64,000 nucleotides of DNA, taken from positions 106,821-170,820 of the forward strand of contig RFZL01000001.1 in assembly GCA_009920665.1 (NCBI GenBank), in the 5' to 3' direction. Made by a program: the position numbers and the translations under genes. The stretch comes from Alphaproteobacteria bacterium (GTDB lineage Bacteria; Pseudomonadota; Alphaproteobacteria; Puniceispirillales; Puniceispirillaceae). The notes beneath the pieces are model-generated. The model saw only the letters and a program-made list of their open reading frames with translations, was not told the origin of the DNA and did not search any database. Shown here one piece after another: positions 53,608-63,074 of the stretch (positions are counted from its first letter, which is position 1; every line of letters begins with the position of its first letter).

Positions 53608-53677
53608 CGTATACAGAAAATCAAGAAAATCCAAAATTTTTCTTCTATTTCGTCAATTTTGATTAGAGATGTATACA
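53608..53677. promoter_or_regulatory. Two GTATAC boxes between gntR and the monooxygenase gene
   Basis: CGTATACAG at 53608-53616 and TGTATACA (perfect 8-bp palindrome) at 53670-53677 share the core GTATAC and lie 62 bases apart, on both sides of an AT-rich stretch. Similar GTATAC-centred palindromes are known for FCD-type GntR regulators. They probably govern the divergent gntR-ligM-hydrolase and monooxygenase transcripts. Confidence 0.55.
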
Positions 53678-53804
53678 ACTATGGCTGTCTTTGATTATTC
53701 TGGTGGCGCAGATCCGTGACCGCAGACCTCTCGGCCTTCATTTCACTGGCAGCTGTCATAAGACGTTGACTATCACAGGCCTGATCTGAAAGGCTTACAC
53801 CAGT

Positions 53805-55382
53805 ATGAATGCAGATGTAATTATTGTTGGCGGCGGGCCTGTGGGCATGGCCCTTGCCATTGACCTTGCCCTCCAGGACATGAAGACGATCGTCGTGGAG
53901 CGCCACGAAACGATCCAGCAAGTCCCGAAGGGCCAGAACCTGACCGCCCGTACCGGCGAGCATTTCCGCCGCTGGGGCGTGACAGATGCCATTCGGGCCG
54001 CCTCACCGATCCCGCGAAGTTATGGCAGCGGTGGCGTAGCCACCTATGGCAATTACCTGTCAGATTATCACTATGAATGGTTCAACCGCGCCCGGATCGT
54101 TGACTATTATGCGGCGACGAATGAACGCTTGCCACAATATCGGACCGAAGAGGTGTTGCGGACCAGGGCGGCGGAAACCGGAAAGATCACCCTTATGCGC
54201 GGCTGGAGCTTCCAGTCGCTTGAACAGCATGATCATGGCGTGGCGGTGGACATCACCATGACACAGGGCGATGACACGCAGACAATATCGGCACCATTTC
54301 TTGTCGGCTGTGACGGCGCGCGATCGCCTGTTCGTGAAGCTGCCGGCATCACCCAGACCGTGGATCCGCATGACAGGCTGATGGCCCTGCTTGTTTTCAA
54401 TTCAAGACAGCTTGATGAAAGGCTGGCCATCTATGGCGACAAGGCCATTTTCAATGCAATCAGCCCGGACATGAATGGATATTGGCAGTTTCTTGGCCGG
54501 GTTGACCTCGAGGGAAACTGGTTCTTTCACGCACCTGTTCCCCCCGGCACCACGCGCGAGAACTTCAACTTTCAGCAACTGCTGAACAACGCTGTTGGTG
54601 CCGAGATCGATGTTGATTTCAGCTATGTCGGCTTCTGGGATCTGCGCCTCAGCCTTGCCGACACATATCGGCAGGGCCATGTGTTCATCGCCGGTGATGC
54701 CGCACATTCGCACCCCCCCTATGGCGGTTATGGAATCAATACCGGATTTGAGGATGCGCGTAATCTGGCCTGGAAGCTGGCCGCCTGTCACAGCGGATGG
54801 GGCGGCGAGCGCCTGCTGGACAGCTACACAGCGGAACGCCACCCGGTCTTTGCCTCAACCCGCGATGATTTCATTGTGAAATCCATCCTCGAGGACCGCG
54901 ATTTTGTTGACAGCTATCATCCTGAACGGGATCTGACGGCCTTCGAGACCGCGTGGAACCAACGGGCCAGTGGTGATGACAGCCTCGTTACGCAGTATCT
55001 TCCGCATTATCAGGGCTCACCGATCATCTGTGGTGAAACGGGCGCTGTCTCGGGCGCGACAGGGCGGCATGAGTTCGCCGCAAGGGCCGGACATCATCTG
55101 GCACCTCGACCGCTCCCCGATGAACAGGATTTGTGGAATATGCTCGGCCCCGGATTCACCCTGCTGGATCTGACCGGAAATACCGATTTTCAACAGCGCT
55201 TCGACGCCGCCACAAAACCGCGGGGCATTCCTCTCAAGATATTGGATCTGGCAGGTGCCGGCCTTTTGGAAACCTATGGGGCGGATGCCATTCTTGTCCG
55301 CCCGGACAACTTTATCGCCTGGGCCGGTTCGACCGATGATTGTGACGCCGTCGCCATCATTGACAAGGCAATCGGTACATGA
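53805..55382 (+). CDS. FAD-dependent aromatic monooxygenase (phenol hydroxylase/TfdB-like)
   Basis: A 525-residue group A flavin monooxygenase. It has VIIVGGGPVGMALA at the N terminus, the DG motif FLVGCDGARSPVRE, and the GD motif VFIAGDAAHSHPPYGGYGINTG with EDARNLAWKL. The C-terminal thioredoxin-like region is present. Its relatives hydroxylate phenols, resorcinols or hydroxyphenylpropionate. Combined with the adjacent demethylase it could hydroxylate the demethylated ring. The aldehyde dehydrogenase gene starts 10 bases after the stop. Confidence 0.82.
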   Translation: MNADVIIVGGGPVGMALAIDLALQDMKTIVVERHETIQQVPKGQNLTARTGEHFRRWGVTDAIRAASPIPRSYGSGGVATYGNYLSDYHYEWFNRARIVDYYAATNERLPQYRTEEVLRTRAAETGKITLMRGWSFQSLEQHDHGVAVDITMTQGDDTQTISAPFLVGCDGARSPVREAAGITQTVDPHDRLMALLVFNSRQLDERLAIYGDKAIFNAISPDMNGYWQFLGRVDLEGNWFFHAPVPPGTTRENFNFQQLLNNAVGAEIDVDFSYVGFWDLRLSLADTYRQGHVFIAGDAAHSHPPYGGYGINTGFEDARNLAWKLAACHSGWGGERLLDSYTAERHPVFASTRDDFIVKSILEDRDFVDSYHPERDLTAFETAWNQRASGDDSLVTQYLPHYQGSPIICGETGAVSGATGRHEFAARAGHHLAPRPLPDEQDLWNMLGPGFTLLDLTGNTDFQQRFDAATKPRGIPLKILDLAGAGLLETYGADAILVRPDNFIAWAGSTDDCDAVAIIDKAIGT

Positions 55383-55392
55383 GGAAACGCTA

Positions 55393-56841
55393 ATGTCATA
55401 TGAACTCGGACATCACTATATCGCCGGCAAATGGATTGCCGATGCGCCGAATGGATTGATCGATGTGGAGAACCCCTCCGACGGTTCAGTCCTCGGCACG
55501 GCACCAAACGGGTCCGCCGAGCTGGCAGATCGGGCGGTGATGGCGGCGCGACATGCCTTCGAGACCACGAGTTGGGCCAGTGATCCGCGCCAGCGGGCAG
55601 CAGCGCTGCTCGAATTCGCCAACATATTGGAAAGCCGGGCAGACAGCATTGCAACGCTGATGGCGCGCGAGAACGGCAAGGTGCTGGCGCAGGCCCGGCA
55701 TGAAGTGGTGGCAGGTTACAGTGAAGCCCGCTATTACGCCGGCGTTGCCCGCAATGTGTTCGGCCGTACATTCGAGAGCGGTGTGGGCAAACTCAGCCTG
55801 ATGACGCGTGAGCCGTCCGGCGTGGTGTCTGTCATCGTCCCCTGGAACGCGCCGGTGACGCTGCTGGTCCGGTCGGTCGCCCCGGCGCTGGCGGCAGGAT
55901 GCGCAGTGGTGATCAAGCCGGCGCCACAAACACCGCTGACCAACGCTGCCGTCATGGCCTGCTTCGACGCGGCCGCCTCATTCCCGCCCGGCATAGTCAA
56001 TTCCGTCAATGAACATGGTACCGAGGTCGGCACCGTCCTGTCCTCACATCCGCAGATCGATGTCATTTCGTTCACAGGTTCTTCACGGACCGGCAAGGTC
56101 ATCATGGCAAACGCCTCGGACACGATCAAACATGTGTCGCTGGAGCTTGGTGGCAAGTCACCGGCGGTGGTGTTCAGTGACGCCGACCTTGACCGGAGCG
56201 TTGCCGAAATCCGGCGCGGTGTACTGGCCCTGAACGGGCAGATGTGTACCTGCATCAGCCGGATCCTTGTCCAGGACGATATCTATGATGAGATGAAGCA
56301 ACGCCTTGCCGATACCTTCCGGGCGGTCAGGCTTGGCGATGCCAGAACCGGCGGCACCGAACTTGGCCCGATCATAGACAAAGCCAACCAGACCCGCCTT
56401 CTTGGTATCATAGATCGTGCCGCAGACGAGGCCAGCATGGTGGTGCATGGCAAACCCGGTGATGGTGATCTGGCCTCCGGGTTCTTCATCAGCCCGACAA
56501 TGTTCGAGATCGAGGATTTACAGCATGATCTTGTGCAGGACGAATTGTTCGGACCAATTGTCTCGCTGGAGCGTTTCACAGACGAGACAGATGCCATCAC
56601 CCGTGCCAACGCCACCCGCTTTGGACTCGCCGCGTCGGTCTATACAAATAACCTCAATCTCTCGATGCGGATGGCCCGTAAATTGAAATTCGGGACGGTG
56701 TGGATGAACAGCCACAACAGGCTTTTTGCCGAGGTCGAGACAGGCGGCTATCGCGAAAGTGGTATCGGCCGCCTGCACGGAATAGAAGCCATGAACGACT
56801 TCCTGGAAACCAAGCATATCTATATAGAAGCCGAAGGCTGA
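55393..56841 (+). CDS. Aldehyde dehydrogenase
   Basis: A 482-residue NAD-dependent aldehyde dehydrogenase. The catalytic Cys is in LNGQMCTCISRI, the Glu base in LELGGKSPAVV, and the NAD segment in VIVPWNAPVTLL. The start at 55393 follows GAGGAAACGCTA. Its stop shares a base with the alcohol dehydrogenase start (TGATG), so the two are translationally coupled and may carry out successive alcohol-aldehyde-acid oxidation. Confidence 0.88.
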   Translation: MSYELGHHYIAGKWIADAPNGLIDVENPSDGSVLGTAPNGSAELADRAVMAARHAFETTSWASDPRQRAAALLEFANILESRADSIATLMARENGKVLAQARHEVVAGYSEARYYAGVARNVFGRTFESGVGKLSLMTREPSGVVSVIVPWNAPVTLLVRSVAPALAAGCAVVIKPAPQTPLTNAAVMACFDAAASFPPGIVNSVNEHGTEVGTVLSSHPQIDVISFTGSSRTGKVIMANASDTIKHVSLELGGKSPAVVFSDADLDRSVAEIRRGVLALNGQMCTCISRILVQDDIYDEMKQRLADTFRAVRLGDARTGGTELGPIIDKANQTRLLGIIDRAADEASMVVHGKPGDGDLASGFFISPTMFEIEDLQHDLVQDELFGPIVSLERFTDETDAITRANATRFGLAASVYTNNLNLSMRMARKLKFGTVWMNSHNRLFAEVETGGYRESGIGRLHGIEAMNDFLETKHIYIEAEG

Positions 56842-57962
56842 TGCCGCAGATCAACTACCTGACACGCATCGAATTCGATTTTGGCGCGATTGCCGGCCTC
56901 GGCAATGAAATCACGCGGCTTGGTCTGAAACGCCCGCTGCTGATCACCGATGACGGCATTGCCGCCGCCGGAATTCTGCAGCGCGTGCTTGACGCCGCCG
57001 CGCCACATACGCCGGCCATCTATGATCGCACGACTGAAAACCCGACCGAGCAGTCGCTGCTCGAATGTATGCACATCTGGCATGACAGGGGGTGCGACAG
57101 CGTAATCGCCCTTGGTGGCGGGTCACCCATCGATCTTGCAAAGGCGGTGGCGCTGCTGACAAGCCATGGTGGAGAACTGGCAGACTATGACGTGAAGACC
57201 GGTGGTTCGGCGACGATTGGCAAGGTGTCGCCACAGATCGCCATTCCGACAGCTGCCGGCACCGGGGCCGAGGTTGGACGTGCCTGTGTAATGAGCCGTC
57301 TTGACGGCACCAAGATGGTTGCAGTGAACCTGAATATGGTTGCCGATCTGGTGATCTGTGACCCGGAGCTGACATTGTCCCTGCCACCGCGCCTGACCGC
57401 CGCCACCGGCATCGACGCGCTTAGCCATGGAATCGAGACCTATTGCAGCACCTGGGACAACCCGCCCGCCGCCGCGATCGGCCTTGAGGCTGTCCGCCTG
57501 GCTGCAGGATGGCTGCCCGAAGCCGTTGAGAATGGTCAGAACCGCGAGGCGCGCTGGCATATGATGATGGCCTCGCTGATGGGCGGCATGTGTCTTCAGA
57601 AAGCGCTTGGCGGCGCACATGCGATGGCGACCCCTCTTGGCGAATTACACCTTCATCACGGCACACTGATCGGCATTCTGTTGCCGCATATCCTGCGCTT
57701 CAACAAAGGCCATGCAGACGCCGCCTTTGCCGATCTTCGCGGCGCCATGAACATTTCACCCAAGGCCGAGCTTCATGACTGGATGACGGAGTTTGTCGGC
57801 GGCATCGGGTTGCCCACAAATCTGGCCGCCTTGGGCGTGCGTGCCGATCAACTGCCGGCCATCGCCGAAAAAGCAGCACAAGACCATCTTTCAGCCACCA
57901 ATCCGAGACCGGCCGTGGCAGCTGACTATCTCGGAATTCTACAGGACGCACTGTCCGGCTGA
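56841..57962 (+). CDS. Iron-containing (group III) alcohol dehydrogenase family
   Basis: A 373-residue dehydrogenase with the NAD segment VIALGGGSPIDLAKA and a second segment IPTAAGTGAEVGRA. Metal ligands expected in the family are in CDPELTLSLPPRLTAATGID (Asp), ALSHGIE (His), GAHAMA (His) and LHHG (His). The His that normally follows in HAMAHPLG is Thr here (HAMATPLG). In family members that His takes part in catalysis, so activity may be altered. It could act on an alcohol, a hydroxyacid, or as a maleylacetate-reductase-like enzyme. It ends just before a hairpin. Confidence 0.82.
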   Translation: MPQINYLTRIEFDFGAIAGLGNEITRLGLKRPLLITDDGIAAAGILQRVLDAAAPHTPAIYDRTTENPTEQSLLECMHIWHDRGCDSVIALGGGSPIDLAKAVALLTSHGGELADYDVKTGGSATIGKVSPQIAIPTAAGTGAEVGRACVMSRLDGTKMVAVNLNMVADLVICDPELTLSLPPRLTAATGIDALSHGIETYCSTWDNPPAAAIGLEAVRLAAGWLPEAVENGQNREARWHMMMASLMGGMCLQKALGGAHAMATPLGELHLHHGTLIGILLPHILRFNKGHADAAFADLRGAMNISPKAELHDWMTEFVGGIGLPTNLAALGVRADQLPAIAEKAAQDHLSATNPRPAVAADYLGILQDALSG

Positions 57963-57977
57963 GACCGGCGCGGTTGG

Positions 57978-57995
57978 CCAGCCGCCAAAGGCTGG
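57978..57995. terminator. Hairpin between convergent genes
   Basis: CCAGCC (57978-57983) and GGCTGG (57990-57995) form a 6-bp GC-rich stem with a 6-base loop, 16 bases past the alcohol dehydrogenase stop and 17 before the dctM stop. It suits a bidirectional terminator, but T-runs are absent. Confidence 0.4.
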
Positions 57996-58011
57996 GGCCG
58001 AACTGACAGGA

Positions 58012-59310
58012 TTACATGCGACCGGGCAAATACAGCGCGATGTCGGGAAAGGCCACAAGCAGCACCAGACAAACAGCCATCGCAAACCAGAAAGGCAGCA
58101 CGCCCCGAAAGATGGTTTCCATCGGCACATTGGCGGCGACGCCTTTTACGACAAAGACATTCACCCCCACTGGCGGTGTGATCAGTCCCATCTCGATCAC
58201 AATCACGCAAATCACGCCAAACCAGATCGGGTCGAAGCCAAGCCCCGATATGATGGGAAACACCACCGGCAACGTCACAACCAGCATAGCCAGCCCGTCA
58301 AAGAACATTCCCAGAATGATGTAGCCAATCAGGATGAGCAGAAGCGTGCCATAGGGACCAAGCCCAAGTGCCTTGAGTTCCAGCGCCAGCGTTTCCGGGA
58401 TATGTGTCAGGGCCAGAAACGGGCCAAAGACATGCGCCCCGATAATGATGAGATACAGCATCGCCGTCATCATCACCGTTTGGAGCAGGATGTCCGGCAA
58501 CTGGCTGATTTTGACAGCGCCGGTACCAAGAGCAAGCGCTGTCACCATCGATGCACCGACGCCGGCCGCTTCGACAGGTGTGAAAACCCCCAGATAGATG
58601 CCACCAATCGAGGTGAGGATCACACCAATGAGCGGCAGCGAGTGCAAAGTAGCGAAAAGCTTGTCACGGGCCGTTGTGGCCGGGCCGGCAGGCCCCTCGG
58701 AGGGCCGTAGAAATGTCACAATCGCAATGGTCGCGACAAATAGAAGTGACAGCAGAATGCCGGGCAGGATCCCGGCGATGAAAAGCTTGCCGATGCTTTC
58801 CTCGGTGAGAATGGCATAAAGCACAAAGCCGGTTGATGGCGGGATCAGAATTCCCAGCGTGCCGCCAGCCGCGACCGAACCTGTCGCCAACCCGTCGCCA
58901 TAGCCGAACCGCTTCATTTCCGGCAATGCCACCTTGCCGATGGTTACAGCCGTGGCCACCGAGGAGCCTGATACCGCGGCAAAGGCGGCGCAGCCTACAA
59001 CTGTCGCTGAGGCCAACCCACCGCGCAAGCGCCCGATCCAGGCATAGGCCGCCTCGTAGAGGCGCTGGGAATAACCAGCCGCGCCAGCCATGTTCCCCAT
59101 CAGCACGAATAGCGGAATGATTGAAAGACTATAGGCGGTAATCGAGGAGTAGGTTTCCGAGGACAGGGTTGCAACCGCCACCCGCTGACCATCAATCACC
59201 CAGATACCGCCAAAGCCGACGACGAGAAGCGCCATGCCAACGGGCATCCGTGCGACAAGAAAAAAGAACAGCGACAGAATGCCCAGAAAGCCGATCAGGG
59301 TCTCACTCAT
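58012..59310 (-). CDS. dctM: TRAP transporter large permease (DctM)
   Basis: A 432-residue polytopic permease, about 12 helices, with the DctM motifs GCAAFAAVSGSSVATAVTIG and GTLGILIPPSTGFVLYAILT. It overlaps dctQ by 8 bases. Along with DctQ and DctP it forms a complete TRAP importer for an organic acid. In context of the nearby oxidation genes the ligand may be an aromatic or hydroxy acid. Confidence 0.92.
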   Translation of the reverse strand: MSETLIGFLGILSLFFFLVARMPVGMALLVVGFGGIWVIDGQRVAVATLSSETYSSITAYSLSIIPLFVLMGNMAGAAGYSQRLYEAAYAWIGRLRGGLASATVVGCAAFAAVSGSSVATAVTIGKVALPEMKRFGYGDGLATGSVAAGGTLGILIPPSTGFVLYAILTEESIGKLFIAGILPGILLSLLFVATIAIVTFLRPSEGPAGPATTARDKLFATLHSLPLIGVILTSIGGIYLGVFTPVEAAGVGASMVTALALGTGAVKISQLPDILLQTVMMTAMLYLIIIGAHVFGPFLALTHIPETLALELKALGLGPYGTLLLILIGYIILGMFFDGLAMLVVTLPVVFPIISGLGFDPIWFGVICVIVIEMGLITPPVGVNVFVVKGVAANVPMETIFRGVLPFWFAMAVCLVLLVAFPDIALYLPGRM

Positions 59311-59815
59311 AATCCTTGACCCCCGACAGGAACTGACGCACCAGCTGGACGATCAGCACAACCGCATATCCACCCATGCCGATCGTGATCGCACCATAGG
59401 CAATCCAGACCGGAATTTCGATCATATTGGTAACGTCACCATATTCATGGGCGTCAAGCGCCTTGTCCCAGGTTTTCCGGATCAGCAGAAACAGGATATA
59501 GGCCCCGAGGCTCCGTGCAAGCGCATCGCCGAGAAACCGACCCCAGCAACCAATCTTGCGGTCAAAGATATCAACCCTGATATGCGCGCCGCTGGCAGTC
59601 GCATAGGGCATTGCCATCATTACCACGATCGACATGCCGATCTGGACGATTTCGGCATCGCCAAGAACCGGGTCATTCATCACATATCTTCGGAAAACAG
59701 CATAGCTGACGAGGCACATAATGACGAAAAGCGCCACGCCGCTGAACGCGGCGAGCGCTTTTAACAGGCGCCCAGAAAGTTTCTGGACGCCGTGTCTTTT
59801 GGATTTGGAGACCAA
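59303..59815 (-). CDS. dctQ: TRAP transporter small permease (DctQ)
   Basis: A 170-residue membrane protein with four hydrophobic segments (about 20-42, 60-75, 92-112 and 133-155), the DctQ arrangement. The conserved signature near the second helix is DAEIVQIGMSIVVMMAM. It is 2 bases downstream of dctP and overlaps dctM, so all three are one operon. Confidence 0.88.
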   Translation of the reverse strand: MVSKSKRHGVQKLSGRLLKALAAFSGVALFVIMCLVSYAVFRRYVMNDPVLGDAEIVQIGMSIVVMMAMPYATASGAHIRVDIFDRKIGCWGRFLGDALARSLGAYILFLLIRKTWDKALDAHEYGDVTNMIEIPVWIAYGAITIGMGGYAVVLIVQLVRQFLSGVKDYE

Positions 59816-59817
59816 GA

Positions 59818-60804
59818 TCAGTTCTTGAGCGCGTCAGCCCATTCCTGGGCCTTGATTCCATCAGCCTCGAGTTCTGCGATCAGCGCTGTCGCCAGCTTCG
59901 ATGACGCCGCATCGAATTCGGCAGCCCTCTCGGATGAAAGCTCGATCAGCTCTCCGCCAGCAGCCACCCACTTTTCCAACGCCTTGACGCCGGAAGTCGA
60001 CATCGTGATATGACCGCCTTGCGACATCTCGGCCCCAGTCATGTTGCCAAGCTTGGCCTGTGTTTCATCATCAAGCCCTTCCCAGCTGTCGCGGTTCATG
60101 ACCAGCATAAAAAGCGAGTTGGACCCATCCATGCCAGTGGTCACATATTTGACCACCTCGCCAAGCTTGAAGCTTGTCAAAACCGATGTGTCGACAAGAA
60201 CGCCATCAACAACACCGGTATCAAGGGCCTGGTACACCTGCGTGATAGGCATTGAAACAGCGGTTGCCCCCCAGGCCTCAATGACACGGCCGGTATTCTT
60301 CGACGGCACCCGAATTTTCAGGCCGGCAAGATCGGACAGCTTTTCGATTTTCTTTTCGGCCATCAACAGTTTTGCCGGCTCGGCGGACCAAAGCCCCAGC
60401 AGCTTGGTGCGGCGGAACTCGTCACCGATGACATCGATGTTGTTCCACATCTTCCTGGTGATGTCCTTGTTCCCCGGCACCACGCCCGGAAGCTCGACAA
60501 GGAGTGTTTTCTTGAATTGCGACGCCGTATAACCCGGCAGCGCATACACGATATCGGCGACACCATCCAGAACACGGTCATACTGCTTGACCGGACCTGC
60601 GCCAAGTTCGCCGGCCGGATAGACACGAATGGTTGTGTCGCCACCCGTCGCTGCAGCTATCTTTTCGGCGAGCGGCAGGAACATTTCATTGTGAAGGTGG
60701 TATTTTGTTGACGAAAAATGCGCGAGCTTCAGCTCATCCGCAGATGCAGTTCCGGCAAAAGCAATGCCCAGCAAACCTGCAGCCAACACTTTTAAGATTT
60801 TCAT
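59818..60804 (-). CDS. dctP: TRAP transporter solute-binding protein (DctP)
   Basis: A 328-residue periplasmic binding protein with an N-terminal signal (MKILKVLAAGLLGIAFAGTA, cleaved after ASA). The mature domain shows the TRAP ligand-binding Arg in LAGLKIRVPSKNTGRVIEAW, split at the conserved VPSKNTGR. That Arg usually makes a salt bridge to a carboxylate. It heads the dctPQM operon, transcribed on the minus strand and convergent with the alcohol dehydrogenase set. Confidence 0.9.
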   Translation of the reverse strand: MKILKVLAAGLLGIAFAGTASADELKLAHFSSTKYHLHNEMFLPLAEKIAAATGGDTTIRVYPAGELGAGPVKQYDRVLDGVADIVYALPGYTASQFKKTLLVELPGVVPGNKDITRKMWNNIDVIGDEFRRTKLLGLWSAEPAKLLMAEKKIEKLSDLAGLKIRVPSKNTGRVIEAWGATAVSMPITQVYQALDTGVVDGVLVDTSVLTSFKLGEVVKYVTTGMDGSNSLFMLVMNRDSWEGLDDETQAKLGNMTGAEMSQGGHITMSTSGVKALEKWVAAGGELIELSSERAAEFDAASSKLATALIAELEADGIKAQEWADALKN

Positions 60805-60986
60805 GATTCCCCCCTACGATTAAAAGCTCTTCTTCAAAAAGACCGCGGTTGTCCCTTAACACAACCATCCACCATCATAGCCCGATTGTCCATACTTGGT
60901 AACAGCTTACCGCAACCTGCGGCCATCGCCCCCATGCTCGGGACCGGCAAAGCGGGCTCTGATCCGGCGACAAACACGACCAGAGC

Positions 60987-61006
60987 GGGGGGTATGCTGT
61001 GCCCCC
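60987..61006 (-). terminator. GC hairpin downstream of the NMT1-like gene
   Basis: GGGGG around 60988-60992 and CCCCC at 61002-61006 can pair with a 9-base loop, 18 bases after the stop of the minus-strand gene at 61025. No T-run follows, so it is a weak terminator candidate. Confidence 0.3.
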
Positions 61007-61024
61007 TCGCCACATCCTGTTTGT

Positions 61025-61891
61025 CTAGACAACCACTGCCTCTTCAAACTCTCTCCTGCCAAGACCATTCTCGAATATGCCCTTCTCGGCAATCCACTCA
61101 CGTGACTGGTCGAAAATGTCCTTCGAATACTCCTCAAAGACAAGTCGTTCACCCGGCCCGAACAGCCGCGTGTCAATCTGGTCCTTGAAGCGTTCCGGAA
61201 ACTCCTCCCGATAATAATGGGTGTAGAGTTCAGGTCGCAGATCGATATCGGATTGCGCCCGCCGCAGAGCAGCAAAATATTTTTCCACATCCCCGATGCT
61301 GGCATCTTCCGAGATCATCGACGCCATGATGAACGTGGTATCGAGGATTTTTCTGAACCCGAGCTGCTGCATGAAATAATAGGGGCCGCTGAACAGGCTG
61401 ACAGCCGGAATGTTGCCATCAATCATGTGTTCCATACGGCGGAACAACAAACCCTCGGAAAATGACAGGTTGATTTCCTCGGGCTTCAGAAATGGCTCGA
61501 GAGCCTGGATGGTCGAGTAGTGGCTTCCCGACTGATAGCCGACCGAGATCGGCACATTGGCCAGATCTTCGGGCGTCTTGATATCGGAATCGCCCGGCAC
61601 GAAGATGCCACAGGGCGACACTGAATAGAGCTTGCCATAAAGGCGCCCATGGCCCGATGCAGCCGCCACATTCACTGTCCAGTGGCAGGCACAGCTTACA
61701 TCGCTGGAACGCCCTTTCTCGAAAGTTTGATAGGCACCAACCCTGTCACCAAGGTCATGGACATGATTGGTCGCCGATTTCAACTGGTCTTCCAGTGTGT
61801 AGACCAGCCCTTCATCGTCGAAATATCCTTTCTCGACTGCCACCCATTCATGAAGCCGCATATGCGGTGCGATAACGAATTCCTCTGCCAT
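61025..61891 (-). CDS. NMT1/SsuA-like substrate-binding-fold protein without signal peptide
   Basis: A 288-residue protein with the periplasmic-binding fold of the SsuA/TauA/NMT1 group: an N-terminal HEWVAVEKGYFDDEGL motif, SPCGIFVPGDSDIKTPEDLANVPISV split across the hinge, and SGPYYFMQQLGF. Unlike binding proteins it begins MAEEFVIAPHM with no signal peptide. It has several Cys (SCACHW) in the middle. It could be a cytosolic enzyme or sensor, or a binding protein whose signal is missing. No permease or ATPase of that type is beside it. A LysR gene is divergent. Confidence 0.65.
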   Translation of the reverse strand: MAEEFVIAPHMRLHEWVAVEKGYFDDEGLVYTLEDQLKSATNHVHDLGDRVGAYQTFEKGRSSDVSCACHWTVNVAAASGHGRLYGKLYSVSPCGIFVPGDSDIKTPEDLANVPISVGYQSGSHYSTIQALEPFLKPEEINLSFSEGLLFRRMEHMIDGNIPAVSLFSGPYYFMQQLGFRKILDTTFIMASMISEDASIGDVEKYFAALRRAQSDIDLRPELYTHYYREEFPERFKDQIDTRLFGPGERLVFEEYSKDIFDQSREWIAEKGIFENGLGRREFEEAVVV

Positions 61892-62141
61892 TCTGGCCTC
61901 CCGGCATTCCTGTCATGTGACGTTTGCGTCATGTGCGATCAGCGTTTGCCAAAACGCATGCTTGAAAAAAAGCCTCATCTGGCAACCAAAAATCCACTCA
62001 CGCCAAAACCCTATGCCAGCGATGACGATAATGGCAATTCATGCCCATTTATATTTTATATTAATTTTTTTTATATGATAGGTTCCTGAACATGCCGGTC
62101 CTGCCATCAACCGCAGGACCGCAAATGGGGAGAGATATAAG

Positions 62142-63074
62142 GTGAAGAAACGGAATTTCATGGATCTGGACGGCCATATGCTTCGCACGTTCCTGACTGT
62201 GCTGGAATTTTCTTCAGTCTCCAGGGCCGCGGAAAAACTTGATCTCACACAGCCTGCCGTGAGCCATATATTACGTCGGCTGCGGCATATACTTGGCGAC
62301 CCGCTCTTCGTCAGGACCGGTCATCGTCTGACACCGACCGAAACCGCGCTTGCGCTGAAACCAGTCGCCCTTGCCGCGCTGGACAGTCTGCAGCGTATGA
62401 CCGAGCAACGCGCCTTCGACCCGCGGCAGGAAGACATGCAGTTCGTCATCGCGGCGAATGACATGCAGCGCGACCTGATCTTCCCGCAATTACTCCGCGA
62501 GACGACAGCCGAGGGTATTTCGCTCGAGCTGCAATTCATTCCATCCGGCCAGCCAAGCGTTCCCTGGATCCGCGATTCACGTTGCCATCTGGCACTGACC
62601 CCCATACCGCCCGAGGCCCCCGATATTTTTCAGAAATCGATTCTGAAGGGCGAAATGATGTGTTTCTTCGACGCTGCGGTGGGCGCCGCACCAAAGACGT
62701 TGGAGGCATATTATGACGCCCGCCATTTGAGCGTTCGATTCATGGAAGGCCAGACCTCCTGGACTATATGGTCCAGCAATGAGGTCGACAAATCGCGGAT
62801 CAGCCCGCCGGCGGTGACCGTCTCCAACTTCAATGCCATTCCAGCATTCGTCGAGGGTACAAATCTTATCGCAACACAAATGAATTTGATGCGCCTGCGA
62901 ACGCTGAAAAGTCTTGATGTCGCGCCACTCCCCTTCAAAAGCGATCCGGTCGCCATCTATATGGTCTGGCATGAAAGAAGCATCAATGACCCTGCCCATA
63001 TCTGGCTGCGCCAGAGGATTGAGCGCGTGGCACAGGATATAAGCCGGCAAATGGACAGTCTCGACCAAGGCTGA
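62142..63074 (+). CDS. LysR family regulator
   Basis: A 310-residue LysR regulator with an N-terminal helix-turn-helix (FSSVSRAAEKLDLTQPAVSHILRR) and a substrate domain. The chosen GTG at 62142 has GGAGAG 9 bases upstream. The ATG at 62160 (MDLDGHML) is an alternative that matches some relatives. It is divergent from the NMT1-like gene, with about 250 bases of partly AT-rich DNA between, so it probably regulates that gene and perhaps the dctPQM operon. Its stop is followed directly by the broken primase-like frame. Confidence 0.85.
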   Translation: MKKRNFMDLDGHMLRTFLTVLEFSSVSRAAEKLDLTQPAVSHILRRLRHILGDPLFVRTGHRLTPTETALALKPVALAALDSLQRMTEQRAFDPRQEDMQFVIAANDMQRDLIFPQLLRETTAEGISLELQFIPSGQPSVPWIRDSRCHLALTPIPPEAPDIFQKSILKGEMMCFFDAAVGAAPKTLEAYYDARHLSVRFMEGQTSWTIWSSNEVDKSRISPPAVTVSNFNAIPAFVEGTNLIATQMNLMRLRTLKSLDVAPLPFKSDPVAIYMVWHERSINDPAHIWLRQRIERVAQDISRQMDSLDQG

